Shown here: positions 55,901 to 62,131 of the stretch, one piece after another
Layout of the letters: every line of letters starts with the position of its first letter
Numbering within the stretch: the stretch's first letter is position 1
Position numbers and translations under genes: made by a program
Notes under the pieces: model-generated
What the model saw: the letters and a program-made list of their open reading frames with translations, nothing else
What the model was told of the DNA's origin: nothing
The model's database searches: none
Assembly: GCF_007748035.1 (NCBI RefSeq)
Contig: NZ_CP036278.1
Coordinates: 4,092,001-4,156,000 of the forward strand
Reading direction: 5' to 3'
DNA: 64,000 bases
Source: Aeoliella mucimassa
Lineage (GTDB): Bacteria > Planctomycetota > Planctomycetia > Pirellulales > Lacipirellulaceae

Positions 55901-56503
55901 TGGATTGCCTTGCGGTTCAACGTGCTCCTGGCGGTCGTCATTACCTACCTGCTCATGGCAGCCTTGTTCGAGTCGTGGATCTATCCGCTGGTGATCATCC
56001 TCAGCGTTCCGCTCGGTGCAGCGGGCGGGGTGATTGGTTTGGCCATGCTCAACATCTTTGTCATCCAGTCGCTCGACGTGCTTACCATGCTCGGTTTCGT
56101 CGTGCTGATCGGCACGGTGGTCAACAACCCGATTCTCATCGTGCATCAATCGCTCAACCATCTGCGACTCGATGGCATGTCGCCGCACGATGCGATTATC
56201 GAGAGCGTTCGCACCCGTATTCGCCCGATCTTCATGACCACCACGACCACGGTGCTCGGTTTGGCTCCGCTGGTGATGTTCCCGGGTGCCGGTAGCGAAC
56301 TCTACCGCGGTCTCGGCAGCGTGGTGCTCGGCGGTCTGGTGGTCTCGACCATCTTCACACTGGTGCTGGTCCCGACACTGTTCCGCTTGGCCCTGACCAT
56401 CTTCGGCGGCATCGACCCCGAACCGGAGCAGCCAGCAGAAGAGCAGAGCGAGTCGGACGAAATCGTGCTCGAATCGCACGACACGGTTCCCGCGCTGTCG
56501 TAA
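52985..56503 (+). CDS. RND efflux transporter permease (AcrB/HAE1-like)
   Basis: 1172 residues from the ATG at 52985, which precedes QLVDSFVHNPVKVAVGVLLVAL (first membrane helix). RND marks: MPMQLTPEVETPTITVETRWPGASPQEIE, GLAFAVGMLVDNAVVVLENVYRR with the proton-relay Asp, and RPIFMTTTTTVLGLAPL near the C-terminus. Two periplasmic loops are present. Between the second and third membrane helices it has an extra ~45-residue hydrophobic stretch compared with the usual pattern. The Asp-Asn pair LVDNAV replaces the usual VDDA. It pumps small molecules by proton antiport. Confidence 0.93.
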   Translation: MQLVDSFVHNPVKVAVGVLLVALFGVVALLRMPMQLTPEVETPTITVETRWPGASPQEIEQEIIIEQEEQLKGVEGARKLSSESSDSVGRITIEFNMGTDIDQAILKVNSRLQQVREYPEEADQPVLTTSDAAARAIAWFILSPLPPTPEAIDQFMAEHPDLADEMQRVKSSHSGGLQLLRLRNLAKVHPEVSELLPPPDLEIPQLRRFAEDEIEARFERVAGVSQSNVIGGLEDELQVVVDLERLAARQLTLSQVRDVLRAQNRDTSAGTVDDGKRRYVFRALNQFRNPEQVENQLLAVRDGRPVYVRDVADVSLGFKKPDGLVRRFGESSIAINCERAGGANVIDVMAGLRAVNEEINRDLLNPRGMMLTQVYDETDYINSSVDLVQQNIFLGAALTMIVLMVFLHLGVPTLLSIPLIFASALASVYLSPWYFLVCLAILIAVGFAFARGALVVGLAIPVSIIGTFLVLGILGRSLNVISLAGLAFAVGMLVDNAVVVLENVYRRYSLGESPFTAAVRGTQEVAGAVVSSTLTTIAVFLPVVFMEEEAGQLFRDIALAITSAVGLSLIVSVTLIPTAAARLFHGHRNDGKPEESPTAATGPLSFLNRLGEMFVNHVVGVNAFIQRSIFLQVTTVMLMVLFAVGISYLLWPRVEYLPNGNRNLVIGIVIPPPGYNIDHLMSLGEQVEDRLRPNWDIDETTNLAELDGPPIRDFFFVVRGRQVFVGVRSDEPLRSAELVPVVQNAVGGLPGTFAVAKQTSLFERGLTAGRTVDVEIVGPDIEKLVSLGGQVFMKVMGTPDSPPVIPGSQAQPVPSLDLTSPEVHVEPKLIQAAELEMSATDLGFAADTIIDGAYVSDYYLGGKKIDLTVMADQEFNASTGNLAAAPVAVPSGQLVPLNALADITLASGPEQINHRERQRAITIQVSPPADVALEDAMSLINDQIVTPIRESGQLEGGYRITLAGTADKLSQAWIALRFNVLLAVVITYLLMAALFESWIYPLVIILSVPLGAAGGVIGLAMLNIFVIQSLDVLTMLGFVVLIGTVVNNPILIVHQSLNHLRLDGMSPHDAIIESVRTRIRPIFMTTTTTVLGLAPLVMFPGAGSELYRGLGSVVLGGLVVSTIFTLVLVPTLFRLALTIFGGIDPEPEQPAEEQSESDEIVLESHDTVPALS

Positions 56504-56570
56504 GTTCCTCAATCTTCGTAAATCAATCAAATCGCGAATCCTCGCGCGCTCAGTCGAGACGCCCCGAGCG

Positions 56571-56760
56571 ATAGATTCCCAATTTACCCATCGGTGGGAA
56601 AATTGAATCCGCGCCCACGCTACAAAACCAGTGCTTTTCGCGCTCGAATAGATTCCCATTTCCCAAAACGCATCCATTGGGAATCTATTTTCACCGTGGG
56701 AATCAATCGCAAGTCGTTTCACTGTATGCATTTACATCAATACCTCCGCGGAAAGTGCCC
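56571..56760. repeat. REP-like palindromes before the IS200-type element
   Basis: Several copies of the word TAGATTCCCA or its complement. The clearest unit is a 12-bp stem AATAGATTCCCA / TGGGAATCTATT (56647-56658 with 56678-56689). Other units start at 56571 (ATAGATTCCCAATTT) and 56696 (GTGGGAATCAA). The same word begins directly after the IS at 57342. Confidence 0.65.
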
Positions 56761-57343
56761 AAACTGAACTACTACCGGCTGGAAGCCGGTAGGTTTGGGA
56801 AGAGTTCGTGAGCTACGGACTGAAGTCCTTCACTCACGAAGGCGTTACGCGGAAGTTATCTTCCCCGTCGCTGGGCTCCGTTCCCCGCTGCCCCTGGATA
56901 TACGCGGTGATCGCTTCCTCAGTCACACTTCCGCTAGACGCCACAAAATACCCGCGGGCCCACAAATGACGCCCCCAGTACTGCTTTTGCAGATGCTGGA
57001 ACTCCATCAGAAGCTTTCGCGAACTCTTGCCCTTGAGATACTGCATGATCTTGCTGGGCGAGAGATTCGGAGGGCATGACAACAAAACATGCACATGATC
57101 GGCCGAGACCGCCCCCTGCAGTATCTCAATATCGTTCGTCCGACACACCTCACGCACGATTTCACGCACCCGTACCCCGACGTCACCTCTCAGGATCGCC
57201 TTGCGGTACTTCGTGACCCACACGAAATGGTATTTCAAATCAAAGCGGCTATGTGCTCCAGTCCGGTAACTATCCATCCCAGTAGTATATGAACCTGAAG
57301 GTTTCGCCTGAAGGCGAGGGTTCTAACCCCATCGGTTGGATAA
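56761..57343 (-). mobile_element. IS200/IS605-type element (complete)
   Basis: About 583 bp with one transposase gene on the minus strand and subterminal hairpins ACCGGCT/AGCCGGT on the left and CGCCT/AGGCG on the right, as usual for single-strand HUH elements, with no target duplication. Ends are shared with the deleted copy at 18699-19112. Flanked on both sides by REP-like palindromes. Confidence 0.85.
56834..57277 (-). CDS. IS200-type tyrosine (HUH, Y1) transposase
   Basis: 147 residues, the normal length of TnpA of IS200. N-terminal FDLKYHFVWVTKYRK, metal site HVHVLLSCPP (HUH motif, about residue 62), LMQYLKG-like KIMQYLKGKSSR and the catalytic-Tyr helix EEAITAYIQGQRG (Tyr about 124). 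It cuts and rejoins single-stranded DNA at hairpins. The frame is intact. No TnpB gene accompanies it. Confidence 0.9.
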   Translation of the reverse strand: MDSYRTGAHSRFDLKYHFVWVTKYRKAILRGDVGVRVREIVREVCRTNDIEILQGAVSADHVHVLLSCPPNLSPSKIMQYLKGKSSRKLLMEFQHLQKQYWGRHLWARGYFVASSGSVTEEAITAYIQGQRGTEPSDGEDNFRVTPS

Positions 57344-57369
57344 TAGATTCCCACCCATGGGAAACTATT
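57342..57369. repeat. REP-like palindrome after the IS200-type element
   Basis: Arms AATAGATTCCCA / TGGGAAACTATT with one mismatch around a 4-base loop, the same word as in the palindromes at 56571-56760. It begins at the last bases of the IS. Confidence 0.6.
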
Positions 57370-57949
57370 CTGGGAAGGAGACACGATTGGGGATTTCGGA
57401 TTACGGAATGTCCTCCTGACGGGAGCTTCTAGCGACCCGAAGGATCTAGCCTATCGCTTACAGCCTAAAGCCTAGAGCCAATAAAGCTTCCAGCGACTGA
57501 AGAATCTCGCCTGCCGCTGAGAGCTTAGAGCCTACAGCCTTAACAACCGCGCAGCAGCCAGCGCCCACGCCGGCCAACCTTCGCCTGCGTGTCGCTTAAA
57601 GTTCGAGTTCATCGGAAACATCACATTTCGCAAACCTCCTTTCTTCAAAAGCCAACAGCCGAAAGCGGATAGCCGACAGCCACCTTTACCTATCCATTAG
57701 AACACTACCAGTGGCCAATTCCTAGCGAAAACTTCCCCATTCAGCAAGTTCTCTTCGTTTAGCCCGCAGCCGCAGGCGTAGGCTAGAGAGGTGGCCTACC
57801 GATGGACGCTTTTCTGGCTCAGGACCTGAAACCACAAGACCGTCCCCCATCATCGCGAATCCCTGAACACTCCCCCTCGGTTGCTCCGGAGAGGGCTACC
57901 AAGCATACTTGGGATGCACGACGACTCTGCCTTGCTGGGGAACGCATTG
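57370..57949. other. Repeat-rich spacer before cardiolipin synthase
   Basis: About 580 bp without a convincing gene. It contains two imperfect direct repeats of period 61 bp (57424-57480 and 57485-57540, both beginning AGCTTC and ending in AGAGCC or CAGCCT words), then low-information sequence with many TAGCC/AGCCT words. The promoter for the next gene should be near its end. Confidence 0.4.
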
Positions 57950-59410
57950 ATGGAAGCTGCTATCTACTCTTGGCTGCTGGTGATCGCCCACCTGGCCACG
58001 TTCGTGACGATCACGTTTCGCGTCGTCATGCGAAAACCGGCGATCGGCGTTGCCTTGGCCTGGCTGCTGTTGGTGATCACGGTACCGCTGGCGGGGGCTA
58101 TTTTCTACCTGCTGATCGGCGAACGCCGCGTCGGCCAGCGCCGCGCCCAGAAAATCGCCCGGCTGCACACCGACTACTCTCGCTTGTCCGACCTGATGCT
58201 CGGCGAGTCGATTACCCAGGTCGATTGGTCGCAGCATCGCGGCCACGCGAAAGCGATGAACGACCTCGGCGACAAGCTGATTGGGGTACCGACTGTCGCC
58301 GGAAGCACCGGAAAGCTGCTGACCGACTCGCAGGAGATCCTGCAGGCGATCGCCGACGATATCAATCGGGCCGAAACCAGCGTGCTGATGGAGTTCTACA
58401 TCTGGAACGAAGGCGGATTGGCCGACAAAGTGGTCGAAGCACTCGTGGCCGCCAGTCGGCGAGGGGTTTCGTGCCGAGTGCTAGTGGACGCCGTGGGGGC
58501 CCGCCCATGGTGGCGCAGCAAACAACCGGCCGAACTCCGCGAAGCGGGCGTGAAGCTGCTGCAAGCGTTTCCTGCCGGAGTGTGGCAGGCGATTTTCTCG
58601 CGTAACGATTTGCGACTCCACCGCAAGATCGTGGTGATCGATGGCAAGCTGGCCTGGACCGGCAGCATGAACTTGGTCGATCCCCGATTCTTCAAGCAGG
58701 AAGCCAACGTCGGCGAATGGGTGGATGCCATGGTGCGACTCAAAGGAGCGGTAGTGGCTCCCCTGGCGATGACCATGATCGGCGACTGGTTGGTGGAGTC
58801 GGATGAGTCGATCGAAGACATCATCGAAAGCGCGGGAATCAAACGCGTTGAGTCGCAAGGCGGGGGCGACGTGCAGGTGATTCCCTCAGGTCCGGTCGAG
58901 ACCTCCGACGGGCTACTGCAAATGCTGCTGGCCATCATCAACTCGGCCCACGAAGAACTGGTAATGACGACGCCCTACTTCGTTCCCGACGACTCGCTGC
59001 TGCGGGCGATTCGCGGGGCCGCCGCTCGTGGGGTGGAGGTGCATCTGGTGATGCCAGCGAAGGTCGACTCGCTGCTCACTCGTTACGCGAGTAGGTCGTA
59101 CCTCGACGAACTCATGGAGCTGGGTGTCGAAGTGCATCTATTCCAGGCGGGGCTGCTGCATACCAAATCGATCACGGCCGACCGCTCGATGTCAATGTTC
59201 GGCACCGTGAATCTCGACATGCGGAGCATCTGGCTCAACTACGAAGTGTCGCTGTTCGTCTATGGCGCGACTTACGCAGTACACCTGCGCGAATTGCAGC
59301 AAAGCTACATCGAAGACAGCAAGCTGCTCAATCCGGTAAGATGGCGGGAGCGTCCCCTTCGCGAGAAGCTACTGGAGAACATATTGCGTCTCCTAAGCCC
59401 GGTGCTCTAA
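57950..59410 (+). CDS. cls: Cardiolipin synthase (phospholipase D family)
   Basis: 486 residues from the ATG at 57950, which has GGGGAA about 8 bases upstream and opens directly into the first membrane helix; in-frame starts exist at 57914 and a TTG at 57881. Two N-terminal helices are followed by two PLD sites: LHRKIVVIDGKLAWTGSMN (about 223) and LLHTKSITADRSMSMFGTVN (about 402), each with H-x-K-x4-D. It condenses phosphatidylglycerol molecules to cardiolipin at the membrane. The nuclease gene follows 11 bp later. Confidence 0.93.
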   Translation: MEAAIYSWLLVIAHLATFVTITFRVVMRKPAIGVALAWLLLVITVPLAGAIFYLLIGERRVGQRRAQKIARLHTDYSRLSDLMLGESITQVDWSQHRGHAKAMNDLGDKLIGVPTVAGSTGKLLTDSQEILQAIADDINRAETSVLMEFYIWNEGGLADKVVEALVAASRRGVSCRVLVDAVGARPWWRSKQPAELREAGVKLLQAFPAGVWQAIFSRNDLRLHRKIVVIDGKLAWTGSMNLVDPRFFKQEANVGEWVDAMVRLKGAVVAPLAMTMIGDWLVESDESIEDIIESAGIKRVESQGGGDVQVIPSGPVETSDGLLQMLLAIINSAHEELVMTTPYFVPDDSLLRAIRGAAARGVEVHLVMPAKVDSLLTRYASRSYLDELMELGVEVHLFQAGLLHTKSITADRSMSMFGTVNLDMRSIWLNYEVSLFVYGATYAVHLRELQQSYIEDSKLLNPVRWRERPLREKLLENILRLLSPVL

Positions 59411-59421
59411 CGCAGCCTGCC

Positions 59422-60168
59422 ATGCAAGTTCGGATCCTCACTTATAACATTCACAAAGGCATCGGCGGCGTCGACCGGCGATATCGCTTGCCGCGCATCG
59501 TGGAAGTGATTGCCCACTACGAGCCCGACATTGTGTTGCTGCAGGAAGTCGACGACGGGGTGCCCCGCTCGCGGGGTGAGTGTCAGGTAGAAGTGCTGGC
59601 CGAGCAGCTTGGCTTCGCGCACTCGATCTATCAGCGGAACGTCACACTCAAAAAAGGGGCTTATGGCAACGCGATGCTGACTCGGTTCGCGATTCACGAA
59701 TCGGAGGACTTCGAACTGACCGTCTGGCCCAAGAAACGTCGCCGCGCGCAGATCGCCAAGCTCACCCTCCACCATGAGGGACACCAGCGCACGTTGGTGG
59801 TCACCAACTTGCACCTGGGCCTGGCGGGCTACGAGCGGCGCATCCAATTACGGCGGTTGCTCGACGATTCGGCCCTGGCGCGGGTGCATCATCACACCCC
59901 CAGTTTGATCGGGGGCGACTTCAACGACGTATGGGGAGCGATTGGCAAGCGGCTGATGGTACCGGCCGGATACGCTTCGGCTACCGGGCTGCAGCGCACG
60001 TTCCCCGCCAGGGCACCGCTCCGCCCGCTCGATAACATCTACTTCCGCGGCGATTGCCAGGCCGTGAATGGCTACGCGGGGCGACTCGCGGTGGCGCGAG
60101 CCGCCTCGGATCATTTGCCGCTATTGGCCGAGTTTGAAGTGCCGGTGCCAGGACCAACGACATCGTAA
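59422..60168 (+). CDS. Endonuclease/exonuclease/phosphatase (EEP) family protein
   Basis: 248 residues from the ATG at 59422 (MQVRILTYNIHKGIGG), the standard EEP start; the longer frame overlaps cls. EEP motifs: LTYNIHKG, DIVLLQEVD (metal Glu), VVTNLHLGL, IGGDFNDVW and ASDHLPLLAEF with the catalytic His. The arrangement directly after a cardiolipin synthase gene is common and fits a lipid or phosphodiester-related function. No signal peptide. Confidence 0.9.
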   Translation: MQVRILTYNIHKGIGGVDRRYRLPRIVEVIAHYEPDIVLLQEVDDGVPRSRGECQVEVLAEQLGFAHSIYQRNVTLKKGAYGNAMLTRFAIHESEDFELTVWPKKRRRAQIAKLTLHHEGHQRTLVVTNLHLGLAGYERRIQLRRLLDDSALARVHHHTPSLIGGDFNDVWGAIGKRLMVPAGYASATGLQRTFPARAPLRPLDNIYFRGDCQAVNGYAGRLAVARAASDHLPLLAEFEVPVPGPTTS

Positions 60169-60211
60169 CGGTCCAGCGAGCACGTTACCGGCACACGGCA
60201 ATGCTGGCTAT

Positions 60212-61090
60212 CTACGAGCGGCGGCGGATACCGTACCAGCCCAACAGGGCGAGTGGTCCAGCCAGCAAAGCCAGCGATGCAGGTTCCGGCACGTTGGTCG
60301 TCGACGTATTAGAAGCCGATCCCCCGCCCGAGGTGCTACCAAAGGCGAGTGCGGCGAGTTCTTGTTCCATTTCGCGCTGGGCGAGCAATGCTTCAGCGAT
60401 GGGTCCGACGAACGAGAAGTCGTCGCCGGGATCGACCACGTAGGCCCGCTTCACAACCACCAAACGCTCTTCCTCGGTGATCGGCACGTCGGTGAAAGCC
60501 AAGTTGCCGGAACTGCCTAGTTGCTCGCTCAAATCAAGCTGTTCGAGCCGCATGATCTGATCGATGGTTTGCATGTTCTGAATCTCGGCGAAGGGGACGA
60601 AGCCTTGCGAGTCGAGAAACGAGTTGTCGCCGAGATTGATGAAGAAGCTGCTGGTACCGCTGTTCACGTTGCCAGAAGCCAAGGCCAGCGACACGGTGCC
60701 GCGGGAGTTGGTGATCGAATCGAAGTCGACTTCGCCATCGCCATCGGCATCGGTGACAACCTCATTCAGCTTCTCGACCGATTGCACCATGCGGGTCCAT
60801 TGATCGGGATCGGGAGCAAATCCCATGAAGCCCCCCATTTGCAGGACAAAGTCGTCGCTGGCGTCGTCGTTGTCCTGATCGACCGCCCGGTTAATCGCAC
60901 TGAAGTGGTACCGTCCCAGCCCGACGTAGGCCAACATGTTGTTGACCAGCGGATCGAGATTGGGATCGTCGTTGGGGTTGAGCACCATGTCGAAACTGCC
61001 TACCGACGTTTCGAATCGCACGGTTTGTGCGAGCAGCGTCGAGCTGCATAAGCAAAACAACACTAGAGCGGTAGTGCAGAGGCGAATCAT
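60212..61090 (-). CDS. Cyclophilin-type peptidyl-prolyl isomerase domain with PEP-CTERM anchor
   Basis: 292 residues: signal peptide (LVLFCLCSSTLLA), cyclophilin-like domain (TVRFETSVGSFDMVL, NNMLAYVGLGRYHFSAINR, SNGR-like region and DSQGFVPFAEI), then the C-terminal sorting signal: VPEPASLALLAGPLAL, a helix and RRRS. The PEP-CTERM signal is processed by exosortase and anchors the protein outside. An active-site Arg expected in the FHR motif is replaced (YHFSAINR keeps one Arg), so catalytic activity is uncertain. Confidence 0.88.
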   Translation of the reverse strand: MIRLCTTALVLFCLCSSTLLAQTVRFETSVGSFDMVLNPNDDPNLDPLVNNMLAYVGLGRYHFSAINRAVDQDNDDASDDFVLQMGGFMGFAPDPDQWTRMVQSVEKLNEVVTDADGDGEVDFDSITNSRGTVSLALASGNVNSGTSSFFINLGDNSFLDSQGFVPFAEIQNMQTIDQIMRLEQLDLSEQLGSSGNLAFTDVPITEEERLVVVKRAYVVDPGDDFSFVGPIAEALLAQREMEQELAALAFGSTSGGGSASNTSTTNVPEPASLALLAGPLALLGWYGIRRRS

Positions 61091-61214
61091 GGAGACTGTT
61101 CCTGGTACAAAGGTGGGACGCTAGATAAGCGGGTGGGCGGCCAGCGCAACGGGGTGTTGGGCACCGCGGCCGCCGAGGGAGCAATGGATGCAAAGGTTCC
61201 GGTGAAACTTCATT

Positions 61215-62084
61215 TTACTTAGAGCTACGAGCTGTGCAAAAAAACTGCTCAAAAAACCGCCATATCACCTCGCCAGCGGGCAGCCCTAGGAGCGTTGGCC
61301 CCAGAAAACACCACAGCGGAGCCGAGCCCGGCCAGGTGTGTCCCCCGCCAGAAACGCGAATTTCGACCACTTGGTCGACTCCGTCGACTGTCGCGTAGAC
61401 CGCCCGATGGGCTGCCAAAGGCTCGTCGTTGGCCAAAGTGCGATCGTAGGGGTACTCGCGGTACTCCGGCTCGGCGGCTTCAAGGCCGCAGGCAGCCGAC
61501 CAGCGCGTGAGCGACTCGGCGACCGACGGAAACTGAATCTGCCGTAAGCTGCGCTTCCCCCCGCCCCCCTGGTACGGCACAAAATGGTCGGCGGTACCGT
61601 GAATATGCAGGGCGGGCACCGCCCTCGGCAACCGCGGCGGGTCGATGCTCAAACAGCCTGCGACGGGAGCGATGGCCGCAAAACGATGCGGCATTTCGGC
61701 CGCCAGGCGGTACGAGAACATGCCGCCGTTCGACATGCCGGTAGCGTACACCCGGCTCGGGTCGATAGGAAATTGGTCGAGCAAACGATCGAGCAAACGC
61801 CCGACGAAGCCAACGTCGTCGATGTTGCGCCGCGAAGCGTGCCCGCAACAGATGCCCGCGTTCCACGTGAGATACTCCGGCCAAGGGCCGCTGCCGGAGG
61901 GGAACACCACGGCAAACCGCTGCTGCTCGGCGACCTGCGTCAGCTGGCTGAAGCGGGCCATATCGAGCGGGGTGCTGCCGCCGCCGTGAAAGGCCAGAAC
62001 CAGCGGCAGCCGCTCGCCGGGGGGTACGTACGCGTAGTAGTACCGCGAAAGGGGTTCGTCCTGGAGTTTGTAACGCTGCAGCAT
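61215..62084 (-). CDS. PHB depolymerase/feruloyl-esterase-like alpha/beta hydrolase
   Basis: 289 residues. LPLVLAFHGGGSTPLDMARFSQLT (oxyanion region), nucleophile elbow VYATGMSNGGMFSYRLAAE (Ser about 118), then HIHGTADHFVPYQGGGGKR (Asp) and SGGGHTWPGS (His) complete the Ser-Asp-His triad of the LpqC/Esterase-PHB group. No signal peptide is clear, so it may be cytoplasmic or use a start further upstream. Start ATG at 62084. Divergent from rlmKL with 47 bp between. Confidence 0.85.
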   Translation of the reverse strand: MLQRYKLQDEPLSRYYYAYVPPGERLPLVLAFHGGGSTPLDMARFSQLTQVAEQQRFAVVFPSGSGPWPEYLTWNAGICCGHASRRNIDDVGFVGRLLDRLLDQFPIDPSRVYATGMSNGGMFSYRLAAEMPHRFAAIAPVAGCLSIDPPRLPRAVPALHIHGTADHFVPYQGGGGKRSLRQIQFPSVAESLTRWSAACGLEAAEPEYREYPYDRTLANDEPLAAHRAVYATVDGVDQVVEIRVSGGGHTWPGSAPLWCFLGPTLLGLPAGEVIWRFFEQFFCTARSSK

Positions 62085-62131
62085 GGCGAGTGGGGACCGG
62101 TCCGTAACATTCGTGAGCCTTACAGAGTATT

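Noticed and set aside
54143-56731. 862-codon minus-strand frame opposite the RND pump, and 51610-53850 (746 codons)
   Set aside because: High His, Gln and Arg content is typical of antisense to G+C-rich genes; the plus-strand RND proteins have clear motifs.
57301-57343. GGTTCTAACCCC, a tRNA T-arm-like sequence (also at 19087)
   Set aside because: It is part of the IS200 right end; no acceptor stem or other arms surround it.
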